This document shows positions 1 through 13,600 of a DNA stretch of 64,000 nucleotides, piece by piece. Below the pieces are notes generated by a model. That model had not been told where the DNA came from, made no database searches, and saw only the letters and a list, made by a program, of their open reading frames with translations. Positions within the stretch are counted from its first letter, which is position 1. The number at the start of each line of letters is the position of its first letter. Source of the stretch: Owenia fusiformis (Eukaryota; Annelida; Polychaeta; Sabellida; Oweniidae); the NCBI GenBank assembly GCA_903813345.2, contig CAIIXF020000007.1, forward strand, positions 255,730 through 319,729, given 5' to 3'. A program made the translations under genes and the position numbers.

Positions 1-2438
1 CCTTTTAAAGCTTTTAATCCAATAGATCATTATGTTGAAACTGAGTAAATGACTTACCTGTACGTCCGGTAATATATTCCTGGCCTGATAAAAACAATGG
101 TTTACCCTAAGCAAAGTCTCTCTCTTTATAAACGATACCAAATGAATGCAAAGGGTATGTTTAATCCTACTCTATAAATATATATATGAAATCTACAAGA
201 CTTTTCCTTCAATACAATGACAAATATTGAATGCTTCCTAAAATCCCAATGTTAGGTTCACCAGTCTACTGAGCAAAGAGCAATATGTTTGGCATACATT
301 TACCATTACACTAAACCATAGTTTATACATGTATTGTTTAAATATGCTATTCTCAAGCTTTGATCTATCAATATTTATTAAGCGAAGGGTATAACAGTAG
401 CACATGGATCAATTATATTATAATATGCATATTAACATATACATGTATCACTAATCAAGGTGTTAAAAGTAATGTAAATATTGAGATGTATTTCACTTTA
501 ACGCAAGGCAATCATGTTTGACATTAAAATGATCAAAATTGATTGACTTCTGAGTTCAGTTCATTGTTCACAAATATCAATCTAGCAATAGTTATAACTT
601 ATTAATGACAACTGACCTTTATCTTATTAACAGTCAAATGCAAGACTATTAAATGCCACGTGGCTACAGACTATTTTATGAATTTAAATCAAGTGTTTTA
701 ATCCAAAACTCCAGTATGAATATAAACTTAGCATATCATTAATCATTAACTGCTATCAATGTATAAAACATCCTCTTACCCAGTGTTCAATTAATGTTAA
801 CTCAAAGCATTGTAATAGACAAATTTGCACAATACTTTGTACTGAATAATTCGTTCTATTAATTTGAGGCACATGTCAAATTATATAGTCCGTATTGACA
901 AGTTTAAAAAAGTATGTTGACTTAATGTGAGCATTTAGTGTGTGAAACAATAAGTCCACAATTTATAATAATATGCACCAACCTCCCAATTGTAATTTTG
1001 TAGTTAATACTTTACTAAAATAAACAAAAGTTGAAGCGAGTTGACACGTCAAAAGGTATCAAAGGATGTGGCTATTGTCTAAGCTTTTTACAAGGCATAA
1101 CTTATCACTTGAACATGACGTGAAACTACTTGACCATTTCAGCTTACAAAAATTGGAGCTAACATTGTTCATACAGTGTTCTTAATGCGCCTAGGACTAT
1201 ATGCGAGCCTGAAATTTAATCTATCATTTTATAGCAGGATGTGAATTATCATTGATGATTTAACAGATTTACATAAGAAGAACCCTTGTCAATTTGAGAT
1301 GAACCTCAAACAGTTCGTAGATACATGACTTTTTAATAAGCTGGTTTGTTTGATTGTTTGTTTGTTTGTTTGTTTGTTTGCATAAAAGTTTGTTTTCCCA
1401 TCCAACAGTACAATACAGCTATAACCCCTATCGAGAAAAAACATTCAGTATTGTTAGGAGTTCACTACAGAGAGGGTATCTTATACAGATGTTCACCAAG
1501 ACAGGTTTTACAGTTAATATATAAAAATATGCCATAATAAAAAGGATACAGCCATTGTTCTGCAGAAAATCTGAGACAGTTCCTACTTTTTAGCCTTTTG
1601 AATATACTGTACTTTTTCATTTTCTGATTGTTTTTGCCACTTTACTATCTTAATATATAATTGTTGATGTTTATTTTGATGTTATAAGAAAATCAATTAT
1701 AGATATCTTGTATATATTTTGTGTAAATATGTTAATTAATCAAAATTACAGCCATTTTATTGAGGAATTTTATTCAGAATTCACATGGCAGAGAAGCATC
1801 AAAATATAAGAGGTTGCATACTTTATAAGCCAATTCACAAGCAATCCAAGATATACAAATGTCATTTGTGTGCAATATGAATCTTTTTATACATTATTGC
1901 ACAATAGTCTTTAGATTTCTCATATTTTAGGTTCAACTGGTTGCATTGAAGCAGTGTGATAGACTGTAGATGCCCATGTAGATGCCTAGTGAGCGTTAAA
2001 AAACATCCCCCACACTTTTTACCACTTACTAAGACTTTATACATAACAAGATCTGGATAACATAAGAGGTTTCCTTCTTCCAGAAGAAATGGTATACAGG
2101 TATACACTATACAGGTCAGTTTTCATTTGCCATTGAAATGAATCTGACAATGTTTGCTGTTGTTTTTTGAGTTTTCTCTACAAGTTTGGATCGTGTAACT
2201 TTAATAGTATTACCGTAGTTTTGAAATGATGATTTTGAACTGATGTTCAACTGAAATAAACTCCATTTCCAAGATTTCAAATTTTACTTTGCGCATGTGT
2301 GGCACTGAGAGAGCATGTGATTATGATTGTTCACTTAATCACATCCTCCAATTTGATTGGACATCATATACTGATGGGCGTGATTTAAATAAATTATGTT
2401 CATGAATATGAAAGAATATGACATATAATTATGGGAGC
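1..2438. other. Intergenic, AT-rich, no gene seen
   Basis: No domain-like frame. A short (TTTG)n tract lies at about 1346-1380. On the minus strand a 27-nt stretch at 84-58 is bounded by a good acceptor and donor and could be a small exon of a gene running off the left edge; this alone is not enough to call it. Confidence 0.5.
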
Positions 2439-2540
2439 CAGTGGCGTAACCAGGATTTTGATAGCAGGTACATGAGGCCTAAGGTCAAGCAAAAGTAGGG
2501 GAGTCCGGGGGCATGCTCCCCGGAAATTTCTTGGTTTTAG
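2439..2540 (+). mobile_element. hAT-like terminal fragment
   Basis: Begins CAGTGGCGTAACCAGG, a terminus common among animal hAT-type non-autonomous elements, followed by a stretch rich in G then C. No matching right terminus or target duplication was found, so this is probably a truncated copy. Confidence 0.4.
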
Positions 2541-2705
2541 GCCTCAACTGGTGCGTTTTGAGCGATATCAGACTGTGCAATGGGACACTTTACAATAAAT
2601 AAACATTCCTAAACACTAAAATGAGTTAGCTTACATAGTATACTGTTTTGTGGCGGCACTTTGCATCGCACAGAGGATGTGTGTCTGCCCGATGCAAAGT
2701 AGTGG

Positions 2706-3134
2706 CGTGAGTTGCCTTTCACAAAAAAGGGTTTATGGAACTTACAGGCATTCAGGTGGGAATAGATAGGGAACCTAGGGGAGTACATACATGGCTAATT
2801 GTGTGGCACACATGGCTAATCTTGTGGCAACACATGGCTAATATTGTGGCGACACATGGCTAATCATGTGGAGTACTAATATCAACAATAATAGCGGAGT
2901 CAAGAAACGCTAATCAGATAAGTATTCACTCACCCTGGGGAGAATTTTGGAGAGGCGGATTGTCCACACCGGGTAAGTAATGCATACGTAACAGTATGAT
3001 AGGTGTGGGTGGCTTTGCCTTCAGGAAGTTAATTATTTCCTACCTGTTTGCTTAGGTTGTCTAGTAGTAGGTTAAGTGAGCGACTCCTTTATGGCACATT
3101 AGCAGTTATAAGACAACCTTTGGAAAACATAAAT
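2706..3134. repeat. 429-bp direct repeat, copy 1
   Basis: By eye identical to 3528-3956 at a constant offset of 822 with no indels. Contains about four head-to-tail units of about 22 bp of the type ACATGGCTAATNNTGTGGC (about 2791-2873). Just upstream (about 2658-2700) sit inverted 11-mers ACTTTGCATCG and CGATGCAAAGT. Confidence 0.95.
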
Positions 3135-3527
3135 AAATTCTATGAAATAGAAAACTTTATGTGTCAAGAAGGTTGTCGCTCACTTACCGGTTAAGGATGG
3201 GATAATGCAGATTAACCTAGCGGGTTGTAGATGTAACGGCTTAAGTGGAAATGAATTTCTAATCCAAATTTTAGTTTTTCAGAGCATCCCGGAAGAAGTG
3301 ATGCATGATGGGAAGTCTAACTTCCTTTCATGCTTCTTCCATATAGGACTGATATCGCAAAGCGAATTTCGGAGGCGAAAAACGGAAAAGTTCAGAGGTA
3401 GTAAGTGAGCAGCACATCAAAAATAGGTATGTTAATTCTATCATGATTTAGTAAGGTGCTAGAAAATTTCCCACCACCACCCCTTCCACCGACCATTTCA
3501 CGAAGGGTGACCCTACGACATTTGCAG

Positions 3528-3956
3528 CGTGAGTTGCCTTTCACAAAAAAGGGTTTATGGAACTTACAGGCATTCAGGTGGGAATAGATAGGGAACCTAG
3601 GGGAGTACATACATGGCTAATTGTGTGGCACACATGGCTAATCTTGTGGCAACACATGGCTAATATTGTGGCGACACATGGCTAATCATGTGGAGTACTA
3701 ATATCAACAATAATAGCGGAGTCAAGAAACGCTAATCAGATAAGTATTCACTCACCCTGGGGAGAATTTTGGAGAGGCGGATTGTCCACACCGGGTAAGT
3801 AATGCATACGTAACAGTATGATAGGTGTGGGTGGCTTTGCCTTCAGGAAGTTAATTATTTCCTACCTGTTTGCTTAGGTTGTCTAGTAGTAGGTTAAGTG
3901 AGCGACTCCTTTATGGCACATTAGCAGTTATAAGACAACCTTTGGAAAACATAAAT
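3528..3956. repeat. 429-bp direct repeat, copy 2
   Basis: Second copy of 2706-3134. The 393-bp spacer between copies has no recognised gene; a short frame at 3205-3408 has no family resemblance. Identity with copy 1 implies recent duplication, gene conversion or an assembly artefact. Confidence 0.95.
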
Positions 3957-4601
3957 TATATTTTGCTTTCCTTTTTTATTTTTTACAACAATTTATTTTT
4001 TGCTCCATCATTTAGGTTACGCAACTGCGTACCCTTGCATATGTCTGGTTACGCGCCTGAGAGCTACTTAGTAGTACTTATTTCTTCTACATCCTCCTGA
4101 CTCAGAATCAAAAATATCCACTATTTTTCATTGAAAAGAGAAGAGATTCATGAGGAGAGATATATCAAATTTAGTTTAATGTAACAAAAGATTATTTAAC
4201 TCACCATTTATACGGTCAATATTGTCTCAGTATTGAAGCAAATTACTTTTACGAAGCTTCAAAAAGAAAAAAGTTTTAAAACTTTTGAGCTTTAATTACT
4301 TCCGGTTAGTAGCCTGAGTAAGGAAGCAAACGCCAACTTATAAATAACAATATTGAATAGGAAAGTGAATACACCAAAGCATCAAAATAACAAAACATGT
4401 ATAAATTATTAAATCAATAGTAACAAATCAATATTATTGAAAAAGATAGTGTAGATCTAGACTAATAAAAACTTTTGACATCGATATTTCTAACGAGGGT
4501 GAACTTTCTAACCAGCCATATTTTTCGGAAAAAGAAACGAAAATAATTTTATTCGTTTTATTGATAATCCACAGCTATATTTGCGAAAACATCAGTTTAT
4601 C

Positions 4602-7600
4602 ATGGCAGATGATGATTGGGCTGCACTTGTAGACCAACAAGAGAGTAACCAACTGTCTTCGAGGGTAAGGAATCATAATAGAATCTGAATGTCAAATTAT
4701 CATGCTTTTTATTTTCATTTTTACTTTTAGATTTCCATCAGAGACGAAATGTCAAATTTCGGGCCAAATATGCTTATGTAGATTTCACATTGTAGTTATT
4801 TCAACATTGGATATAACGTTTTACTGAATAATTGATATATAGTTTTTATTCTCGTAAGAATAATTATAGAAAAATGCCATAGTCAGCATTTTTGTAGGAC
4901 TGTGATGTTTAGGCCTATAGCTTATTAGACTCAACATTATCAGGTAAAACCATTAATCATCCAACCTATTACGACTGTTATCTCAATCTTTATAACCCAG
5001 CATGTGTGAACTACACTTTCAAGCACGTGAGAAACACGTGATAGTAAGTCACTCGTCACTGCTACAGTGGCTAGCCCCTTAGGCTCGAGCGGTAGAACAT
5101 CAGTCTATGGAGTGGAAGGTCCTTGGTTCAATTCCTGCACTGGGCATTGGAATTAGCAAGCTCCATTGTTTAGTATTTTGCTTGTTACATTCAGCTCCCC
5201 CAAGTGAGCATGCCAAGGCTGATGTTTCAGTTTGATTGTTTACTTCTCAATGTACATTTAACAGCAAAATATATTGTACTCAGATAAAATCCAATTATGT
5301 CATTGAAAAATTTCAACTTGAAGTTTGTATTCTGCTCACATGTGCTTTTTGATTGATCAATCAACTTGAAGTCACATGGTAATTAAGTGTGTCTGGCCAT
5401 GAGGTTTGTTTATGAATCAGTTATGCCAAATCCCTGAGAAACAAGCATAATGACCATGGGGATCATGAAACTGCTATATTAAAAGATAAAATTTACACAC
5501 ATTTTCTCAAGATCGATCTCCTAGATAGATTCTCCTTAGATGGATCAATTAGCTGAGACCAATTTTAAACATTTTTTACCTGCTTGCTTTGTTACTTTCT
5601 AGTGAAAAATCATGACAATTGACACATTGATGAGTTTTTGCTTACAATATTGGATGTCCAAGCAACCTTATGGATATTTATACACATGTACGATATATTT
5701 TTGAAAAATATCAAATCCCTCAATCAAATCATTTGGTCTACTGAGTCATATTTACATGACTTATTTTTTGAAGTCAAATGTGTGCCCATTCTGTAGTCAG
5801 TAGGCAGATATTCGAAATTGGATCCAAATGCAGTAAGAAACTCAGTTATTTTCTCATGAAAAGTTTCTTCTCACCCTCTGTTCAAGTGATGTCAGAGTTC
5901 AAGAATTTGGCACAATTCCATGAATGAACTAAAGTTAAATTTTTGAACATATAAATAAACAGATTCAAATTTCAAATGTGATGATCTAGTTTTCAAACTA
6001 TTCTAAACAATTGTAATTTCGCGCAATGTAATAAATGTACTTAACAATCTCAAGTATGATGGTCAAGTTTACAAAATATAATGACTTGTCATAACATGAG
6101 ATTTTTTAGAATCATCCACCATTTTGAAATATAGTGGATAAACAGAAGAAAATGTAATTGGACAAGATTCTACTCAGCCCTCTGATGAAAGGAAGGAGGT
6201 GTAGATAAGTCATCGGTCAAATTCAATTATATATAGGCGAAAAACTTACGAATGAATGGCCGAAAGAGAAAATAAATGGATTTTCGACTGTCGGACAGCA
6301 TCTGAAAAATGTTTTAAGCTTTTATTGTTTACAGTATATTGTTTTGTGATTGGAGATAATTAAGCAATGGTTTCCAATCTGTCATATCATGGTACCTCTA
6401 GCACGCATGTGATTGAACAAAGAATACCTACAGTACTTTCAAAATTAGATGAGACTTAATTTTGAGGAGTCAACCCAAAAAAAACGATCATAAACGCATG
6501 GAATTTATCAAAAAAAAGTAAAACTAATAATGACAAGTGAAAATATTATTGAATTCAGGTAGAGAAAAATTTAACAATTGGAGCAACAGCTGCTACTAAG
6601 CAAGTCCCTTTGCCAGGTTCTGCATCTGTAGCAACAGGCCATGCACCAGCAGTCACAGGCCAGGCACCAGCAGTCACAGGCCAGGCACCAGTAGCAACAA
6701 ATCATGTACCAGGGGCAGGAGATGCAAATGGGGAAGCAGAGCAAGATGAAAAAGGTAATTGTTTAAATTATTTGTATTAAATACTGAATTTAAGGTTAGA
6801 AATAAGAATTTGAAATTCATAAATGATCAGGAGTTGTATGGCAAGTTATTTGGGGAGTCATATCTTTGACCGTGAGAATTTTCTCACCATAGATATAGCT
6901 TTTTCATCAACATTTTTTCTTCCAAGTTAAGTTGCAGGGTAATAGGAAATATCATTTTGACTCTCCCAGACTTCATTGATATGGACCAAAACCAGATGTA
7001 TTTTCCAAAATGTGTGATTTATTTTCCAGAAAGAGGATTTTGTTTCCCACAATTGAAAACTTAAAATGAGGGAAACATGTTTAGAATTAGTTTTGTGTTA
7101 GATATAAAGAGGGCAGCATAAGACAATTTACTGCCAATCGAAAGAACTTGAATGTTTCGTTAAGCACAGATACTAGAATTCCCTGATTCCACAGAAAACC
7201 ACAGAATTTGGGTTTTCCAAAAACGTGTTTTCCACGGGAAACCACCTCACCTCATTTTCTCATATTTGTCACTCACTTTGACAGTCATTTATCATCAGAA
7301 ACTGATGTTATGAGGATTTCAAAGAGGACATGTGAAAACTGTTTAAAATTCTCCAACTTCCGGCTATTACTCTTAAAGATTACATCTAAAATGTCATGAA
7401 ATTTGAATTCCCTGCAATTTCATGATAGTTCAGATGAAGCCGATGCTTGCAGAATTTATCGCGGAATTCAGGATTTCATGTAGAATTTTGCGCAGAATTC
7501 GACTTCTCATGCTGAATTTGCATTCTTCTCATGTAGAAAACTAGGATGTTTGGTTAAGTCTGAAAAGAAATATTACTAGACAGTAACCCAGATGAAAGTA

Positions 7601-10600
7601 GGTAGTTACCAGTTTCACCACCAGGTGGCTATTCAGGTCAGATAACATGGCAGGTATGTTAGAAAGTTCCCTTTGAAAATATGAAAATATTTCTACGTAT
7701 ATGTCTTTCTCAAGTTCGAAAATTTGATTGGAGAGATAATATTTTGTTTTACTGGACATATTTTGAATATTTAATGATGTAAATCAAGATTGTTTCTCCT
7801 TGCATTTATTTGCATCTAGTCCATTTGTTCTCAAAACAAATTTGAAATACCAAGTGCTAATTTACATGCCCATGTAAAAATAGTGGTGATTTTCAAATTA
7901 GATTGTGCCTCCTAAGATGACTTAGTGAAAGTACCACTGCCTAATATTACCCCATCGGAAATCAGTTAAGGCCAGATAATCAACAGCTGTAAATACAGTT
8001 TTTAAGTTTATGACCCAGTTTGTTTGTGAGAAAAACATTTTCAGTACATATACTGTTCTAAAATGAATCTGAGAGGTGCTGTCCTCTTTTGAGTGACTAT
8101 AGAACTAAACCTCAATATTGATTGATTATAGATTACCAAGTAAAAAAAAATCAATTGATAAAAGTACTTTTTATTATAAGTGATACCATAGGTAGACTTA
8201 GATACAAGCATGTATTGACATTTGACTTATTAATATGACCTTCATCAGATGACATCAATATGGCTGTACGTTTATTAAATCATCTGCAGCATAAAATAAT
8301 GATCATGTAATGGACTGGTTCATGTTCAGTCAAAATCAGAAATGTGTCTGATCATGGTAAATTGAGATTTGATGAATAGCCCAATGACAAGTTATATAGG
8401 CAAGCCGTCCTACTGTCCCGCAATTTGCATATTTGTCACGCATTTGCTGGAAAATCTGAAGTCATGCCAGTTTTTTTTGCATGACAGAGTATGTCACGCA
8501 AATATGCATTTTACCTGATTATTGTCCAGCAAAAATATTCCTGTAGAAAATTTTTCAAAAATGATCGGCCATACGCCACAAAACCGAATGACAAAAAGGT
8601 GTTCAACATTTGAAAGTCACTCTTGATAGGTGTTCCCAAGTTGACAGGCCTGTATAGGTCCCCGTGTCCAATGAACTGCACTTGTTCAGTAGTAGACTAC
8701 TATAGTTGTACCATCACAGTAGATATGTTTTGACATGCGCAAAGCTCTATTTTCTATTTTCATTTCAAATATGGCAGTCAATCCGATGTCTGACAACCCT
8801 CACAAAAAATCTCGGCAGTGTGCATTTTTACCTTCTGTGAAATAACAAGTGGAATTTAGTAGTCGTTTTGTGTTTTATTATCATTCTGCATCGTACATCT
8901 ATGTGTTGGGGTGTTAAAACATCAACAGAAATATATATCCATACGAAAATCGTGTGAATTCTCCTGCTAAGGATATATAAAAACATGTATTAACATGCTC
9001 AAAAGTGCTGTTGTGCACCTCAATATCAAGATAAATTAATGTTGTGTCTAAAACATATACAATGTACCTAATCTACAGACAGCAGCTTGTCATTCACATA
9101 TACACGCTAAGCAAACATAGCGAAATGATCTGAATTTTGTTCGGGAGCTAGTAATCATCGCTACGTGTCTTCATCATATGTGTTCATCAGACTAAGGCGC
9201 ATGCTCAGGAGAAAATCATTAACCAATCACTTTTATAAATTAATTTTGTGCATGCGCCTTACAAGGGTGTAGAAATTCATATTTCTAAACGAACCAATTT
9301 GAGATAACCGAATATCAGTAGGAGAAATCAGAAAATCTACAGAAACTCACTTTAAAAATCAAAAACGCATTGACGGCTTATTCTACTATGCTTGGATCTA
9401 AGATTTTCAATATAGATAAGTCTTTTGGGTTCTTTCGAATGAAGGAATCTCTAGTTCGAAAGACAATCGTATCAACCCATTTTCGTAAGGGATGGGACGG
9501 TTCGTTTCGGTCCGGTTCGGTTTTTCGGATCATCAGCCGTCGGTTCGGTTTTTTCGGTTCGGTTCACTCATTTTAAGGATTTGTATTGATTGACATGATT
9601 AGCTGCTTAATTGATACAAAGATTTTCGGAAATTTATATTTTATAGATGGAATTTTATGTTATAGTATTTCATGAACAATACATATTATTTAGAATACAC
9701 GACTAAAGAATATAGTACCAGGGACCACATGATTGATTACCGAGGGATACAAATACGCGGATACGAAACGAATCTAGTAAACAAGTGAGCTAGCAACAGA
9801 CAAGACAGACAAGGTAGGGACTAGGAATATCAAAAATGTTGCTGTAAAACAGTGTTTTTAACTGTTTTATTGATACTTGACCAATGAAATATTAATCCGA
9901 AAACGATCCGAAAAGCTGATCCGAAAGTAGGGCCGTGATCCGAAAACCGATCCGAAGGCTATGAACCGCGGTTTTTCGGTATTTCGGTTATCCGTCCCAC
10001 CCCTAATTTTCGTAATACCATGTTGACTGATAAGTGAAGTTTTAAAAACATTTAAAACAAATTTGAAAAAATATTTTTTTTGAAAAATATTTTTTTTGTA
10101 ATTTTTTTTTCAGTGACTCATACACTTTGAAAGTACCCAGAAAGCACCAAATAGCATCTTAAAATTGTAAAATTTTCTAGGGGTATTGGCCACCCCTCAC
10201 ACCCCCACAAAACAACGGAAAAGTTCTAAATTTATTTTAGTGTTTTGTCTCAGACACTTTTAAATTGCCCATACATCATCAAATAGCTCCTTGATAAAGT
10301 TAATGATTCTGGAAGACTAATACTTACTCGCCCTCTGGCATCCCCACTCCACCTCCCCCTCTGGCAGCCCCCCCCCCCTTAAACCCCCCCCCCCCAAGAA
10401 AAAGTGCCCAGAAAGCACCAAATAGCATCTTAAAATTGTAAAATTTTCTTGGGAAATAGGCACTTTTAGGCACAGACACTTTTAAAGTGCCCAAACTTCA
10501 TCGAATAGCACCTTGATATTGTAAATTTTGATATGAGGGACAAACACTTGCTCCCCCTCTGGCACCCCAGCCCCACCTCCCCCTCTGGCACCCCCACCCC

Positions 10601-13600
10601 TTTGACACCCCAAAAATTTGAAAAAAATGTGATTGTATTTCAATGTTTTTATTGACTAATACACTTTAAAAGTGCCCAGAAGCACCAAATATCATCTTTA
10701 AATTATAAAATTTTCTAGGAGAGTTAGCCACCCCTCACATCCCCCACAAAACAAAAGAAAATATTCTGAATTTCATGTATTGTCTCAGACATTTTTTAAG
10801 TGCCCAGACATCATCAAATAGCACCTTGATATGGTCAATGTTTCTGGGGGACAACCCCTTGCTCCTCTACTGGCACCACACCCCACTTCACCCTCTCATC
10901 CACTTTGACACCCCCAAAAGAATTTGAAAAATACACATTTTTCTTATTGACTCATAACGCACAGGCGTACCAGAATCCAGATGGTTGCAAATTCGCTCCA
11001 AATACAACCAAATTTCAAAATTTTCCTGGGGGAGAACCCCCAGACCCCCCTGAATGCTCGGTTTTTTATTCACTCAACTCTTACTCCCATGGTGGTGGCG
11101 TACTACTTGGAAACTTACACTTTGAAAGTGCCCAGAAAGCACCAAATAGCATCTCAAAACTGTAAAATTTTCTAGGGGGAGTGGACCACTCCTCACACCC
11201 CCCACAAAACAATTGGAAGTTGCATTTGTTAATTCCAAACCAATATAGGGAGTAACTGAGCCCCCCCCCCCCCTCTGACTTACGCGATTTGATTTATGCG
11301 GCAAAAATTGACAATTTTATATTCTCTTAAGTAAGCTAAAAACCGCACCCCCCTTGGAGAAAAGTGTCTTACGGGCCTGGTTTTCAGTGTTGAAAACAAT
11401 AATGAGTCAAATCTAAGAATCCTCAAAGGCAAAAGGGCCATCATTATTGCAAATAATACAAATGTAGACATTTTCAGTGTTTATGAATCTCTTATTTAAG
11501 ATATTATTTCATCATCTTGTACATTCAGTGATCTCCACAGGATTTTTCTCAAGTGGGTGCAAAATTCTCATTTTCACAATTCAGACCAACATTGGTCAAA
11601 ATATGCCAATTTTTCATAATTTTTCAAATTTTCAAGTGAGTTCAAATGGATTTTCAGGTGGATGCAAACCTATTTTTAAAATCTCAGGTGGGTACTGCGC
11701 CTACTTGCTTTAATGCTTGGGAGATTACTGTCATTAATTCACTGCATTCCATTTATTTACATAAATACGTTTTTTGGCAAATAAAGTATTTTAAAAATGT
11801 TTCAGATTAAGCTATAAAATGTCAGATAATTGCAGATATATAAATATTTTAAATAAGCTTTGTCCTGCAAAGTGCTTGATATTTATCTAGATATATATAA
11901 GCTTGAAGACTAATGTGCATACATTATCAATATCATTATTGTCACTGTTCCTCAACTAGTTACTTTGATGGAACGTCGTCAATGTAGCAAAATGGATGAA
12001 CTTCCTGGATACAAGTTTTTTGTTTTCTCGTTTTAAACTTATGTATAACTCATGTTGCGAATTATCATTTGGAACAATTTATTCTAGCTTTTAGAAATGC
12101 TCTCGGTTTGGAATTTGATTTTTAAATAAAGCTCTAATTCATGCATTTAGACCATCACTTGTAAGTCATCAAAATAACATACATTGATAATATAACAGAC
12201 TTTTGTCCATGTAACAAAAGGGAGGGGCTAAATATATGAATTGCAACTTCATTTACAAAACAAATTCCAAATCGAAGAAACTTATTAAAACTAGACTATA
12301 TTTTCTTCCTTTGTGCCAAATTATAATCTGCAACTTGACATATAAGTAGGTTTAAATAGAGAAAACAAAAAACTTGTAACCAGGAAATTCATCCATTTTG
12401 TTACATTGACGTTAAAGTAACTAGTTGTACAAATGTCCATGTGTTTCTCTGGAATATTGATGATAATAATGGTGCTTTCTATGACTTTTATATTCCATTT
12501 GTATACAACTTAGTGTGGCAGTATTCAAGGCCTGGAGTCGAGTAATTACTACTGTACAGATGAAGCTCTCTTTAAAGTAGGAAATTAGTCTATTGGTAAA
12601 CTGTTATAATGTTACATGTCAGAGAGCTTAAAAGATACAGATTTTAACTTTTCCATGTTATCTATTTATCGGCATCTTAAGTTGCCTGTAGCTACAGCCA
12701 TGGTTGTGGCTCATAATGAAAATGTTCCATTTTCCGTAGCTATATTCATGGTTCTGGCTTATTAGGTAACTGTATTGTTTCTTTGGGAAATGTCAAGAGC
12801 TACATTAGCATAAGTGGGATTGTCAATGTTGTTTATTTCTGCATAGGTTGGAGGAGTCAGTGGGACTTTTGTTGTTGCCATGGCAGTATTGTAGCCTAGA
12901 GAAAATAAAATAATTGTCTTGTTTATATTGTATCTTAAATAATATATTCTACATCTACGTGTAAATAAAAACCTTTGGTAAGATATTTGAATTTTTAAAG
13001 TTGACCCATGCATACTGGTTTAAGCTTTAACATCAAGCAAGTAAATTGGAATATAAATTGAAATCTGCATTAGAAAACAGTTTTAGAAATATCACCAAAT
13101 ATATGAATTCAATAATAAGCTCCTTACATGGTGGAGGATCTGATGGTCCTTGGGCACCGAGAATCTCATTGTAAACAGGGTTTGATATGTTTGCAGGTCC
13201 AGGTGTATCGTAATCCGCATTGTTACGCAGTCTGGTATTCTCTGCCTTGAGTCGAGCATTTCGTCTGAAATTTATAATGACATTTTAATTTTGCTGAGAA
13301 AGGCCACTCATTTTTTCATGACGTGAGATCACAATATGGGATCATCAGTGCATTTTATAATGTATCAACTTTGTATTTGTATTGACAATGCTTTATGCTA
13401 TGTTTTAAGCTTTGTTTTTGCAGAGTAAGTTTCAATCATAGACCAGTAAAGGACATAGAACGTAAACTTATTACCTTGCATATGAAGTGCAGGAATTATA
13501 TAATAGTCCAGATTCACGAAATTCTAACTTGTATTAACAGAGTAAGATATATTGAATTATCCAGGGGTTTCATTAGCAGCAGGTGATTTTCACAGGTTGT

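Noticed and set aside
58-84. 27-nt minus-strand stretch between acceptor and donor at the window edge
   Set aside because: Too short to judge without neighbouring exons, which would lie outside the window or are not visible.
1862-2107. 81-codon minus-strand frame with an internal GTAAGT
   Set aside because: No family resemblance and no good acceptor at the expected side. Insufficient for an exon call.
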